Assembly (NCBI RefSeq): GCF_007989085.1
Contig: NZ_BJVJ01000022.1
Span: 1-64,000, forward strand
Origin: Pseudonocardia sulfidoxydans NBRC 16205
Lineage (GTDB): Bacteria > Actinomycetota > Actinomycetes > Mycobacteriales > Pseudonocardiaceae
Length of the DNA: 64,000 bases
Direction: 5' to 3'
The translations under genes were made by a program, and so were the position numbers. Position 1 is the stretch's first letter. Every line of letters begins with the position of its first letter. The notes beneath the pieces were generated by a model. The model was not told the origin of the DNA. It was given only the letters and a program-made list of their open reading frames with translations, and did no database searches. Of this stretch, positions 53,731-62,603 are shown piece after piece.

Positions 53731-54573
53731 TCAGCGGACCTGCTGGCGCTGCCGTCCGAGGCCGTCGATCTCCATCTCGACGACGTCGCCGCGGACGAGG
53801 TAGGGGAAGCGGCCCGAGAGGGCGACGCCCTCGGGGGTGCCGGTGAGGACGAGGTCGCCGGGTTCGAGCACCAGCCGCTGCGACAGCACCCGGACCAGGG
53901 TGGCCACGTCGAAGACCATGTCCTTGGTCGACGAGTCCTGCCGCGGCTCGCCGTTCACCCACGACCGCAGCCGCAGCGCCTGGGGCTCGACCTCGTCGGC
54001 GGGGACGAGGCCGGGGCCCAGCGGGCAGAACGTCGGGAAGGTCTTGCCCGTGGACCACTGTCCGCCGGAGAGGTCGAACTGGTACTCGCGCTCGGAGACG
54101 TCGTTCGCGACGGCGTAGCCGGCGACGTGGGCCAGCGCCTCCTCGTCGCTGCCGCAGTCCGCGGCCCGCGACCCGATGACGACGGCCAGCTCGACCTCCC
54201 AGTCCCCGCGGGTCGAGCCGCGCGGCAGCACGACGTCGTCGTCGGGGCCGACGAGGGTGTTGGGGTGCTTGAGGAACAGGATCGGCTGCTCGGGGACCGG
54301 GCTCCCGGACTCGGCCGCGTGGGCCGCGTAGTTCTGGCCGATGCAGAGGATCGCCTGCGGTCGCGCGACGGGCGGCCCGATCCGAAGGCCGGTGGGGTCG
54401 ACGACGGGGAGCCGGCCCGCGCGGGCCTCCTGCGTCGCCCGGGCGAGCCCGTCGGCGGCGAGGAAGGCGCCCTCGATGTCGGCGGTCAGCGGGGTGAGGT
54501 CGAAGACGATGCCGTCGATCTCGACGACGGGTCGTTCCGAGCCTGCCGGGCCGAGCCGGCGGAACGCGGTCAC
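53731..54573 (-). CDS. Fumarylacetoacetate hydrolase-family protein
   Basis: A 280-residue FAH-family enzyme. The core has QAILCIGQNYAAHAAESGSP, PILFLKHPNTLVGPDDDVVL, GDWEVELAVVIGSRAADC (two metal-binding Glu), AVANDVSEREYQ (metal Asp), and LEPGDLVLTGTPEGVALSGR. It hydrolyses or decarboxylates diketo or hydroxy-diene acids from ring cleavage. The first 60 residues are a short N-terminal cap. GTG at 54573 overlaps the RidA stop. It is the last gene of the operon entering from the right edge. Confidence 0.92.
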   Translation of the reverse strand: MTAFRRLGPAGSERPVVEIDGIVFDLTPLTADIEGAFLAADGLARATQEARAGRLPVVDPTGLRIGPPVARPQAILCIGQNYAAHAAESGSPVPEQPILFLKHPNTLVGPDDDVVLPRGSTRGDWEVELAVVIGSRAADCGSDEEALAHVAGYAVANDVSEREYQFDLSGGQWSTGKTFPTFCPLGPGLVPADEVEPQALRLRSWVNGEPRQDSSTKDMVFDVATLVRVLSQRLVLEPGDLVLTGTPEGVALSGRFPYLVRGDVVEMEIDGLGRQRQQVR

Positions 54574-54962
54574 GACGGGATCCCGACGACGGCCTCGATC
54601 TCGACCCGCAGCTCGGGCAGGATCAGCGCGGACACCTGGACCAGTGTCGACGCGGGCTTCTCGACGCCGAAGAACTCCTTGCGGACCTCGTTGACGGCCT
54701 GCCGGTCGTCGATGTCGGTCAGGTAGACGGTCACCTTCAGCACGTCGGCGAACGACGCCCCGACCAGCGCGAACGTCTTCCCCAGCAGCTCGTGGACGTA
54801 CCGGGCCTGTGCGGTGACGTCGCCCGCGCCGACGATCTCGCCGTCGGGGGACAGGGCGACCATCCCCGAGACGTGCAGCAGGTCGCCGAAGCGGACTGCG
54901 TCGGTGTAGTGCGACACGGCGGGTGCCCCGCCGGGTACGACGAGCTCCTCACGAACGGGCAT
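54570..54962 (-). CDS. RidA/YjgF-family protein
   Basis: A 130-residue RidA-family protein: VPGGAPAVSHYTDAVRFGDL, LLHVSGMVALSPDGEIVGAG, LGKTFALVGASFADVLKVTV, and ILPELRVEIEAVVG. In true enamine/imine deaminases the segment PARSxV holds the catalytic Arg; here it reads PASTLVQV, lacking Arg, so classic RidA activity is doubtful. Such members of catabolic operons often act on pathway-specific aminoacrylates or enamines, as in Rut and nicotinate/2-aminophenol pathways. ATG overlaps the CoxE end by 14 bp. Confidence 0.88.
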   Translation of the reverse strand: MPVREELVVPGGAPAVSHYTDAVRFGDLLHVSGMVALSPDGEIVGAGDVTAQARYVHELLGKTFALVGASFADVLKVTVYLTDIDDRQAVNEVRKEFFGVEKPASTLVQVSALILPELRVEIEAVVGIPS

Positions 54963-56169
54963 GCGGTCCTCCGGGGTTCGGGTGGTGGCGTTCGAGATGG
55001 TCGGCGACCCCGCGCAGCGCGGCGGGGCCGGAGAGGTCGACGTGGTCGTCGACGTGGGGCAGGGCGGCGCGCAGCCCGCGGACCTGCGGGTCGAAGCCGG
55101 TGGCGGCGGCGTGCGGGTCGCACCAGACGATCCGGTCGACCCGCTCGCGCAGCCGGCGCATCTGGGCGGCCAGCAGCTCGGGCTCGCCGACGTCCCAGCC
55201 GTCGGACAGGACGAACACGACCGTGCGCGGGGTGAGCCCGGGCCCGACGGCGTCGACGAACTCCCGCAGGCAGTGGCCGATCCGGGTGCCCCCGGACAGG
55301 GCGCCGGCCCGCGCGGCGAGCCGCCGGACGGCGACCTGTCGCGGGTGGCGCCGCAGCTCCGCCCCGACCAGGGTGAGGTCGACGTGGAAGACGCCGGCCT
55401 CGACGAGCCGCGCGTGCCGTGCGAGCGCGTGTGTGACGGCGAGGAACAGGCCGGTCACGCCGGCCATCGACGAGCTCACGTCGCACAGCACCGCGACCTC
55501 GGCGCGGGCGGGCCGCGGCCGGGTGCGCAGCAGCTCCACGAGCTCGCCCGAGCGCAGGCCGTGGCGGAGGCTCCCGCGCAGGTCGAGCTGGTCCCCCGCC
55601 GGCGCGGTGCGCCGTCGCCGGCCCGGTGCCCGGGCGAGCGCCCGCACCATGCGGCGGACCTCGGTGTCGACCTCGTCGTCGTCCACCGCGGTGACCGGCG
55701 TCGGTTCCCCGCGCCGCAGGCTCGCCGTCGGCCGGGGCGCCCGGCGGTCCCCCTGCCTGCCGTCGTCGCCGCCGGCGTCACCGCTCTCGGCGGCGCCTCC
55801 CTCGGCGGGCGACGGGGACGTGTCCCCGGCCGCGCTGTCCGTGGCGGTGGCGACGACGTCGCCCCGGCTCCAGAAGACGGGGAACACCAGGTCGAACAGC
55901 CGGGTCGACGGCCGGTCGGAGACCAGCGTCGCCCGCATCGCGGCGTGCACGTCGTCGCGGCGGTCGAGGGCGACCTCGCCGAGCGCGCGGACGGCCCGGG
56001 TGGGTGCCCCACCGGGGACGGCGGCGCCGCAGGACCGCAGGAGCTCAGCGAAGATCACGACGTCGTCGGCGATCCGGCCGGTGCGCCGGCGGCGGGCGTC
56101 GCGGGCGCGGGCGAGGACGCCGTGGCGTGCCCCGCCGCGTCCCGCCGGTCGCGGCGCGGCGGCGCTCAC
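54949..56169 (-). CDS. coxE: CoxE-like VWA-domain maturation protein
   Basis: A 406-residue protein. The C-terminal half is a von Willebrand A domain with an intact metal site: VAVLCDVSSSMAGVTGLFLA (DxSxS), GGTRIGHCLREFVDAVG (Thr), VFVLSDGWDVGEP (Asp). The middle is a disordered acidic Gly/Asp linker (about 115-165). With the MoxR-type ATPase CoxD it inserts the sulfurated Mo/Cu-type centre or remodels the large subunit of molybdenum hydroxylases. GTG at 56169 overlaps the CoxD stop (GTGA). Confidence 0.88.
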   Translation of the reverse strand: MSAAAPRPAGRGGARHGVLARARDARRRRTGRIADDVVIFAELLRSCGAAVPGGAPTRAVRALGEVALDRRDDVHAAMRATLVSDRPSTRLFDLVFPVFWSRGDVVATATDSAAGDTSPSPAEGGAAESGDAGGDDGRQGDRRAPRPTASLRRGEPTPVTAVDDDEVDTEVRRMVRALARAPGRRRRTAPAGDQLDLRGSLRHGLRSGELVELLRTRPRPARAEVAVLCDVSSSMAGVTGLFLAVTHALARHARLVEAGVFHVDLTLVGAELRRHPRQVAVRRLAARAGALSGGTRIGHCLREFVDAVGPGLTPRTVVFVLSDGWDVGEPELLAAQMRRLRERVDRIVWCDPHAAATGFDPQVRGLRAALPHVDDHVDLSGPAALRGVADHLERHHPNPGGPHARS

Positions 56170-57080
56170 CCGACGCCCGCCGCGCGGAGCAGCCGTTCAC
56201 CGTCGCCGGCCCGGAACCGCGCCAGGTCGTCGGCGTCCTTGACCAGGCAGCCCGCCGTGTCGTGGACGGCGCGGGGGTCGAGCTCGCCGCCGAGCGCGGT
56301 CAGCGCCCGGATCCAGTCGACGGTCTCGGACACCCCGGGCGTCTTGCGGTACCCGCCGGCGCGCACCCGCGCGACGAGGGCGCACGCGCGCCGGACCAGC
56401 TCGTCGGGGGCTCCGGGTATGCGGGCCTCGACGATCTGCACCTCGCGGTCGGTCGTCGGGTAGGGCAGCCAGTGGTAGAGGCAGCGGCGGCGCAGGGCGT
56501 CGGACAGGGCGCGGGTGCGGTTGGCGGTGAGCACGACGCGCGGCCTGCGCGCCGCGACGATCGTGCCGAGCTCGGGGACGGTCACCTGGAACTGTCCGAG
56601 CACCTCCAGCAGCAGGGCCTCGAACTCCTGGTCGGCCCGGTCGACCTCGTCGACGAGCAGGACGACGGGCCGGTCGTCCTGCGGGTCGATCGCCTCCAGC
56701 AGCGGCCTGCGCAGCAGGAACTCCGGGGAGAACACCTCCGCGCGCAGCTCGTCGCCGACCGGTCCGCGCGCCTCGGCCATGCGGATGGCCAGCAGCTGGC
56801 GGGCGTAGTCCCACTCGTAGAGGGCGTGGTGGGCGGCGAGGCCCTCGTAGCACTGCAGCCGGACCAGCCGGGCACCCGTCGCCTCCGCGAGCGCCTCGGC
56901 CACCGCGGTCTTCCCGACGCCCGGTTCGCCCTCGAGCAGGACGGGCAGCTCCAGGACCTCCGCGAGGTGCAGGACCAGCGCGAGCTCACGGTCCGCGACG
57001 TACCCGGTGCCCGCGAGCGCCGCGACGAGCCCGGCGACGGCGTCGTCGGAGGCGGCGTCGGCGGGTCCCGGCTCAGCCAC
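56166..57080 (-). CDS. coxD: CoxD-like MoxR AAA+ ATPase
   Basis: A 304-residue AAA+ protein of the MoxR branch: Walker A LPVLLEGEPGVGKTAVAEAL, LVRLQCYEGLAAHHALYEWD (MoxR-specific), Walker B RPVVLLVDEVDRADQEFEAL, sensor 1 RVVLTANRTRALSDALRRRC. CoxD chaperones metal-centre assembly in CO dehydrogenase and related enzymes. It overlaps the 2Fe-2S subunit gene by 8 bp, which ties it to the second molybdenum hydroxylase. The first hydroxylase (38.9-42.8 kb) has no such pair of its own and may share these. Confidence 0.92.
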   Translation of the reverse strand: MAEPGPADAASDDAVAGLVAALAGTGYVADRELALVLHLAEVLELPVLLEGEPGVGKTAVAEALAEATGARLVRLQCYEGLAAHHALYEWDYARQLLAIRMAEARGPVGDELRAEVFSPEFLLRRPLLEAIDPQDDRPVVLLVDEVDRADQEFEALLLEVLGQFQVTVPELGTIVAARRPRVVLTANRTRALSDALRRRCLYHWLPYPTTDREVQIVEARIPGAPDELVRRACALVARVRAGGYRKTPGVSETVDWIRALTALGGELDPRAVHDTAGCLVKDADDLARFRAGDGERLLRAAGVG

Positions 57081-57675
57081 CGTCGACGGCAGCCGTCATG
57101 GCGTGCGCGGCGCCCTCGGGCACCGGGTCCCCGCGCATCTCTGCGGCCGCCTCCATCGCGGCGTCGACGATGTGCTGGTAGCCGGTGCAGCGGCAGAGGT
57201 TGCCCGCGATCGCCCGGCGGACGTCGTCGCGGGTCGGTTCCGGGTTCTCCTCCAGGTAGTCCTTGAGGACCATCACCATCCCCGGCGTGCAGAACCCGCA
57301 CTGCACGGCGTGGCAGCGGTGGAACGCGGACTGCACGGGATGCAGGTCCTCGGGCGTGCCGCGGACGGCCTCCAGGGGGCGGTACATGCCGGCGAGGCTC
57401 TGCGTCGTGATGTGGTCGACGGGCGCGAGCCGTTGCGGGGCGAGGCCCTCGATCGTCGTGACCTCGGCGCCGTCGACCTGGACGGCGAGGACGTTGCAGG
57501 ACTTGACGACGTCGCCGTCCACCTCGATCGCGCAGCAGCCGCAGCGCGCCTCGAGGCAGCCGTTGTGGGTGCCGGTCAGGCCGGCGACGTCGCGGACGAA
57601 CTCCAGCAACAGCGTCCGCTCGTCGATCTCGGCGCTGACCTCGCGGCCGTTGACGGTGAGGCAGACCTTCTGCAT
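57073..57675 (-). CDS. Molybdenum hydroxylase 2Fe-2S subunit 2
   Basis: A 200-residue small subunit with both clusters: NGCLEARCGCCAIEVDG with SCNVLAV, and CGFCTPGMVM with CRCTGYQHIVDAAM. The sequence EARCGCCAI has an additional Cys pair compared with the usual GxCGAC. A 25-residue C-terminal extension (RGDPVPEGAAHAMTAAVDGG) is atypical. ATG at 57675 overlaps the FAD-subunit stop by one base. Partner of the subunits at 57675-61000. Confidence 0.93.
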   Translation of the reverse strand: MQKVCLTVNGREVSAEIDERTLLLEFVRDVAGLTGTHNGCLEARCGCCAIEVDGDVVKSCNVLAVQVDGAEVTTIEGLAPQRLAPVDHITTQSLAGMYRPLEAVRGTPEDLHPVQSAFHRCHAVQCGFCTPGMVMVLKDYLEENPEPTRDDVRRAIAGNLCRCTGYQHIVDAAMEAAAEMRGDPVPEGAAHAMTAAVDGG

Positions 57676-58511
57676 CAGGCACTTCCCTGCTGGGTGTGGG
57701 CACGGTCGACGGTGCGGCGGACGAGGGTGCGGACCAGCTCGCGGCGGTAGCGGGTCGGTTCGTCCGTCGCGTCCGGGTGGAAGGACGCGGCCGCGAGGTC
57801 CGCGGCGTCCGCGGCGGTGGCCGCGGCGTCGACGTCGAGGACGACGGGGGTGGCGGTCGCCCCCGCGACGGTCACGCGGACCGCCGCGGGTGTTCCGTCG
57901 CAGGCGCGGCGCAACGCGCAGGTGGCCGAGACGATCGCGGCGTCGAACACGCGGTGGCGGAACTTCTCGAACACCACGGCGTCCCACGCCGGGAGCGGCG
58001 GGAGCACGACCGCGGTGAGGATCTCGTCCGGGCCGATGGCGGTGATCCCGTTGCCGCGCAGGAACTCCGCCGCCGGCAGGGTCCGGTCGCCCGCGGCCCC
58101 GCTGATCCGCAGGACGGCGTCGACCCCGACGGCCAGCGCGGGCACGTCGAAGCGGGGGTCGGCGGCGCACAGCGCGCCGCCGATGGTTCCCCGGTTGCGG
58201 ACGGGCCGGTCGGCGAGGTCGCCCGCGACGTCGGACAGCACGCCGTGCCAGCCGGGCAGCGCGGCCCGGGTCAGCGCGGCGTAGGTCGTGGCCGCGCCGA
58301 CGACGAGCGCGCCGTCCGGCTCGGTCGTGACCCGGGCGAGCCCGGTGATGCCGCCGAGCGAGACGAGGTGCGAGGGCCCGACGGTGCGCTCCTTCATGGC
58401 CAGCAACAGGCTCTGGCCACCGGCGATCACACGCGCTCCGGTGCCGTGCTCGCGCAGCAGGGCGACGGCCTCCTCCGTGGTGTCGGGGGCGAGCCAGGTG
58501 AACGGCCGCAT
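57675..58511 (-). CDS. Molybdenum hydroxylase FAD subunit 2
   Basis: A 278-residue CoxM-type subunit: MRPFTWLAPDTTEEAVALLR, GARVIAGGQSLLLAMKERTV (FAD loop 1), DRPVRNRGTIGGALCAADPR (FAD loop 2), and a C-terminal domain around FEKFRHRVFDAAIVSATCAL. It shares one base with the large-subunit stop and one with the small-subunit start, so the three are tightly coupled. Gene order is Mo, FAD, 2Fe-2S, different from the first hydroxylase cluster, which suggests separate origins. Confidence 0.93.
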   Translation of the reverse strand: MRPFTWLAPDTTEEAVALLREHGTGARVIAGGQSLLLAMKERTVGPSHLVSLGGITGLARVTTEPDGALVVGAATTYAALTRAALPGWHGVLSDVAGDLADRPVRNRGTIGGALCAADPRFDVPALAVGVDAVLRISGAAGDRTLPAAEFLRGNGITAIGPDEILTAVVLPPLPAWDAVVFEKFRHRVFDAAIVSATCALRRACDGTPAAVRVTVAGATATPVVLDVDAAATAADAADLAAASFHPDATDEPTRYRRELVRTLVRRTVDRAHTQQGSA

Positions 58512-61000
58512 CAGTCGTCCTCCCAGTCGAAGTCGAAGTCCAGGTCCGCGTCTGCGGACACGGGCGCGGGCCAGTCGTCGTGGCGGCGGGGCCCGGTGAA
58601 GTCGGGCATGTCGTCGGGGTAGCGCAGTGTCTCGACGCCCTGGCGTTCCTTCTCCCGCAACGCGACGAGCATGCGCTGCGGCGTGATCGGCAGGACCGTG
58701 AACCGGACGCCGGTGGCGTCGAAGACGGCGTTGCCGATCGCGGCGGGAACGGGGCCGGTACCGGACTCGCCCGCGCCCTTCTGCCCGCCCGGGATCATCG
58801 TCGACGGGGCGGGGATCTCCGCGGTCTTGGTGAGCTCCGGGACGTCGGGCGCCGTCACCGCCAGGTAGTCCTTGAACGACGCGTTGAGCTGGCGGCCCTG
58901 CGCGTCGTAGACGTAGTCCTCCGACAGCGCCATCCCCAGCCCCATGGCGAAGCCGCCGTGGTGCTGGCCCTCGACGACCAGCGGGTTGATCACCGTCCCG
59001 GTGTCGTGGACCATCGCGTAGTCGACGACGGTGACGCGCCCGGTGTCGGGGTCGACGCGGACGTGCGCGGCGTGGGCCGCGCCGGAGTAGGTGACGCTGA
59101 GGTTGCCCGACCCGTCGGAGCCCTCGCGCTCGGTCGGGGTGTCGTAGGTCGCGACGGTCTCCAGCGTCGGCTCGAAGCCGGGCGGGAGCTGGTGGGTCCG
59201 GTAGGCCGCGGTCGCCGCGATGATCTCCAGGTAGATGCCGCTGTCGGGCAGGCCCTTGACGAAGACGCGGTCGCGACCGGTGTCGAGGTCCTCGGGGCCG
59301 ACCTCCAGGACGTGCGCGGCGATCGCGAGGATCTTGTCGCGCAACCGTTCCGTGGCGAGCCGGCACGCCGTGCCCAGCACCGCCGCGCCGCGCGAGGCGT
59401 AGGTGCCCAGCCCGAACGGCGCGGTCATGCTGTCCGGCGGCGCGAGGGTGATCTTCTCGATCCCGACGCCGATGCCGTCGGCGACGATCTGGGCGAGCAT
59501 CGTCGCGTGGCTCTGGCCGTGGCTGACGTCGCTGGAGTAGACCGTGACGGTGCCGTCGGTCTCCAGGCGCAGCCGCACCGCGGACAGGTCGGTGTCCAGC
59601 GAGGGGTGCCGGGCGCTCGTGTACTTCATCGACACGGCGAGGCCCTTGCCCTCGTGCGGGGCGCGGGGCGCGTCCCAGCCGATCGCGTCCGCGCTGGCCA
59701 GCAGGCACTGCTTGATCGACGTCGAGTCGATGACGTGCCCCATCGGGGTGCGGTAGGGGAACTCGTCGGGGTCGATCACGTTGCGCTCGCGCACCGCGAG
59801 CGGGTCGAGGCCCAGCTCGCGCGCCGCCATGTCGACGAGCTGTTCCTTGGCCCAGATCGTCTGCGGGATCCCGAAGCCGCGCAACGGCCCGCCGGGCGCC
59901 GTCGTGGTGTGCACGATGTCCGAGTCGACGTGGATGTTCGGGATCGCGTAGGGCAGCATGCCGACGTTCGTGCCGATGTGGACGACCTGGTTGCCCCACA
60001 CCGACATCGCGCCGGTGTTGTGCACGATGTAGTCGCGGTAGCCGATGATCTCCCCGTCGGCCGCCATCGCCAGCTCGGCGTAGCGCACCTGGGCGTTGCG
60101 CGTGGTACCGGCCCGGAAGACGTCGGCCCGCGACAGCGTCAGCTTCACCGGGCGCCCCAGCCGCATGGAGAACAGCGCGGCGATCACCTCGTGCCCGAAG
60201 ATCTGTGCCTTCGAGCCGAAGCCCGCGCCGACGGCGGGGACGATCACGCGGATCTTCGTGCGCGGGATCTGCAGCACGTCCGCCAGGACGTCGCGCACCA
60301 TGTAGATCGACTGGGTCGACGAGTAGAGGGTGAGCACGCCCGTGAACGAGTCGTAGTCCGCGACGCAGCCGTGCGGGTCGAGGGCCGCGCCCGCCTGCTT
60401 GTTCGTCGCGAACCGCTGCCGGACGACGACGGCCGCCCCGGCCTCGGCCGCAGCGAAGTCCCCGACCCGGATCTTGTAGCGGTCGAAGACGTTGCCCTCG
60501 CCGAACTCGTAGACGATCTGCTCCTGGATCAGCGGCGCGTCGGGGGCGAGCGCCTCCTCCGGGTCGACGATCGCCGGCAGCTCCTCCAGGTCGACCCGGA
60601 CGGCCTCACAGCCGTCCCAGGCCTGGTAGCGGGTCTCCGCGACGACCGCGGCGAGCTCCTGGCCCTGGTAGAGCACCTTGTCGGTGGCGAACGGGAAGTG
60701 GTCGCCGACGAGCAGGTCCTGCATCAGGTCGCCCCACGGCTTCACCTTCCCGACGAGCTCGGCACCCGCGAGGGCGTCGAGCACCCCGGGCGCCTCCAAC
60801 GCCGGGGAGGTGTCGATCGAGCGGACCCGGGCGTGCGCCACGTCGCTGCGCAGGATTCGGGCGTGCACCATCCCGGGCAGCCGCAGGTCGTCGACGAACC
60901 GGGCGGTGCCCGTGAGCAGGGCGAGGTCCTCCTTGCGGGGCACGGAGGTCCCGACGAGCCGCGGCGCGGTCCCCGTCGGGTGGGCCGGCGCTTCCGTCAC
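58511..61000 (-). CDS. Molybdenum hydroxylase large subunit (XDH/CoxL family) 2
   Basis: An 829-residue molybdopterin subunit: VGTSVPRKEDLALLTGTARF, VPAVGAGFGSKAQIFGHEVI, TTTAPGGPLRGFGIPQTIWA and the catalytic Glu in GGQKGAGESGTGPVPAAIGN. The active-site loop PLRGFGIPQ is neither form I nor form II CO dehydrogenase, so a heteroaromatic substrate is likelier. The protein ends with an acidic tail (DADLDFDFDWEDD) absent from subunit 1. GTG at 61000. Upstream by 10 bp is the SCP2-like gene, and downstream are CoxD/CoxE for maturation. Confidence 0.92.
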   Translation of the reverse strand: MTEAPAHPTGTAPRLVGTSVPRKEDLALLTGTARFVDDLRLPGMVHARILRSDVAHARVRSIDTSPALEAPGVLDALAGAELVGKVKPWGDLMQDLLVGDHFPFATDKVLYQGQELAAVVAETRYQAWDGCEAVRVDLEELPAIVDPEEALAPDAPLIQEQIVYEFGEGNVFDRYKIRVGDFAAAEAGAAVVVRQRFATNKQAGAALDPHGCVADYDSFTGVLTLYSSTQSIYMVRDVLADVLQIPRTKIRVIVPAVGAGFGSKAQIFGHEVIAALFSMRLGRPVKLTLSRADVFRAGTTRNAQVRYAELAMAADGEIIGYRDYIVHNTGAMSVWGNQVVHIGTNVGMLPYAIPNIHVDSDIVHTTTAPGGPLRGFGIPQTIWAKEQLVDMAARELGLDPLAVRERNVIDPDEFPYRTPMGHVIDSTSIKQCLLASADAIGWDAPRAPHEGKGLAVSMKYTSARHPSLDTDLSAVRLRLETDGTVTVYSSDVSHGQSHATMLAQIVADGIGVGIEKITLAPPDSMTAPFGLGTYASRGAAVLGTACRLATERLRDKILAIAAHVLEVGPEDLDTGRDRVFVKGLPDSGIYLEIIAATAAYRTHQLPPGFEPTLETVATYDTPTEREGSDGSGNLSVTYSGAAHAAHVRVDPDTGRVTVVDYAMVHDTGTVINPLVVEGQHHGGFAMGLGMALSEDYVYDAQGRQLNASFKDYLAVTAPDVPELTKTAEIPAPSTMIPGGQKGAGESGTGPVPAAIGNAVFDATGVRFTVLPITPQRMLVALREKERQGVETLRYPDDMPDFTGPRRHDDWPAPVSADADLDFDFDWEDD

Positions 61001-61010
61001 GTGCTCCCCC

Positions 61011-61415
61011 TCACCAGGTCAGGAAGGAGATCGCGGCGAGCAACCGCCGCCGTTCGACCTCGTTGCCCCGGATCTTGATCCGTCCTGAGATCGCCTCGAT
61101 GGCCGACGTCGTCTCCTCGTAGTAGATGCGCTGCATGGTGTCCGCCAGCATGACCGTGAGGATCCGCGGACGCTCCGGGAGCCCCACGTCGACCTTCTGG
61201 ACGACGCCGTCGTCGATCAGGACCGTGAAGTCCTGCTTGAGGTCGGGCATCCGCACCACGAGCGGCCAGTTCCGCCACGACGACACGGCCGCGACCGTGT
61301 CCGCGTTGGCGTTCCACTTCTTGGCGTAGTACTCGTCGAGCACGTCACGCATGTACTCCGCGGTGACCGTCTCCGGTCGCGGCAGGTACTGCGTCCCTGC
61401 GGTGTCCTCGGTCAT
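61011..61415 (-). CDS. Small SCP2-like protein
   Basis: A 134-residue protein. The second half (VVRMPDLKQDFTVLIDDGVV, LTVMLADTMQRIYYEETTSA, IEAISGRIKIRGNEVERRRL) resembles the SCP-2 sterol-transfer fold, which offers a hydrophobic pocket; the first half (RPETVTAEYMRDVLDEYYAK) is not recognised. I take the ATG at 61415 because GGAG is 6 bases away, whereas the in-frame ATG at 61421 touches its ribosome site. Between the FAD monooxygenase and the hydroxylase, it might bind the hydrophobic substrate. Confidence in the family is moderate. Confidence 0.7.
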   Translation of the reverse strand: MTEDTAGTQYLPRPETVTAEYMRDVLDEYYAKKWNANADTVAAVSSWRNWPLVVRMPDLKQDFTVLIDDGVVQKVDVGLPERPRILTVMLADTMQRIYYEETTSAIEAISGRIKIRGNEVERRRLLAAISFLTW

Positions 61416-61425
61416 CGTCATCTCC

Positions 61426-62556
61426 TCACCGGGCGCCGACCGGCCGGTGCCGTGCGGCCTTGTTCAGCTGGCGGTCCACCCACGGAATCCTGGTCACGGT
61501 CTCGAGCACCTGGCTACGCCTGTGCGCGAAACGGTCCGGCCACGCGCTCGCCACCCGCCCGTAGAGGTCGGTCCAGCGCTGGATGTGGTCGGTGAGCGGA
61601 CGTTCGTGACGCTCCCACCGGGCCAGCGCCGTCGCGACGTCCGCGTCCCGCTCGAGGTACTCGGCGAGTGCCAGGCAGTTCTGGAACGTGAGGTTCGCGC
61701 CCTGGCCGAGGTTGGGCGGCTGGCCGTGCGCGGCGTCGCCGACGATGGCGGCGACCCCGCTGGACCAGGCCCGCGACGTCACCCGCATCGCCCGGTCCCA
61801 CCTCCCGGAGTCGTCGATCCGCTCGATGATCCCGCCGAGCGTGGGGAAGGACGCGAGCCAGGACTCCTTGTCGACGGGCACCCGCCGGCCGGTCTCGTCG
61901 TCGACCGGGCAGCACAGGCAGACGTAGTTCACGTCGTCGGTGCAGGGGTCGTAGAGCAGCCGGCGCGACCCGCTCCAGTACTCGGTGACCTCGGTGTCGG
62001 GGTCGTCGGGCAGGCGCGGGATGAGCAGCCGGGTGTAGCCCTCGTCGAGGTAGTCGACCCGCCGGGTCAGCAGCAGGGCCTCCCGCAGCCGGGAGAACAC
62101 CCCGTCGGCGGCGACGACGAGGTCGGCCTGCAGCGTCTTGCCGCCCTCGATCTCCAGCTCGCCGCGCGGGCTGATGCCGACAGCCGTCGACCGCAGCTCC
62201 ACGTCGACCCCGAGCTCGCCGACGCGGGCGATCAGCGCGTCGTAGAGGTCCGCCCGGGGTGGGAGGATCAGCCGGTCCGCGGTGCCGAACGAGCGGTGCA
62301 GCAGCGGGCGCCCGTCCTGGTCGCGCGCCACCATCGTCTCGATGCGCTTCGCCCTGGCCGTCGCGGCCTTCTCGACGCCGAGCGCGTCGAGTGAGCGCAA
62401 CCCGTTCTCCCACAGCCAGATCCCGGCGCCGAACATGCGCAGGTCGTCGGACCGTTCGTGGACGCGGACGCCCCATCCCTTCTGGGCGAGCGCGATCGCC
62501 AACGCGAGGCCACCGAGGCCGGCGCCCGCGATCTCCGCGTGCCTGGTCGTGCTCAT
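61426..62556 (-). CDS. FAD-dependent aromatic monooxygenase (group A)
   Basis: A 376-residue hydroxylase of the PHBH/salicylate hydroxylase type: HAEIAGAGLGGLALAIALAQ (GxGxxG), ADLVVAADGVFSRLREALLL (DG motif), VAAIVGDAAHGQPPNLGQGA (GD motif, binds FAD ribityl). It uses NAD(P)H and O2 to hydroxylate an activated aromatic ring. After ring hydroxylation by the neighbouring molybdenum enzyme, a second hydroxylation of this type precedes ring cleavage in nicotinate-like pathways (compare NicC); this pairing is inference. ATG at 62556 follows GGAAGGACC. Confidence 0.9.
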   Translation of the reverse strand: MSTTRHAEIAGAGLGGLALAIALAQKGWGVRVHERSDDLRMFGAGIWLWENGLRSLDALGVEKAATARAKRIETMVARDQDGRPLLHRSFGTADRLILPPRADLYDALIARVGELGVDVELRSTAVGISPRGELEIEGGKTLQADLVVAADGVFSRLREALLLTRRVDYLDEGYTRLLIPRLPDDPDTEVTEYWSGSRRLLYDPCTDDVNYVCLCCPVDDETGRRVPVDKESWLASFPTLGGIIERIDDSGRWDRAMRVTSRAWSSGVAAIVGDAAHGQPPNLGQGANLTFQNCLALAEYLERDADVATALARWERHERPLTDHIQRWTDLYGRVASAWPDRFAHRRSQVLETVTRIPWVDRQLNKAARHRPVGAR

Positions 62557-62603
62557 GCAGGGGTCCTTCCGTGTTGCCGGTGGGGCGCGGGATGCGGCGG
62601 GTC

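Noticed and set aside
53595-53846. Intact 83-codon gene downstream of the CoA-transferase
   Set aside because: Only the first 30 codons resemble a family; the rest is Arg-rich antisense of the FAH gene, so I treat it as a truncated remnant.
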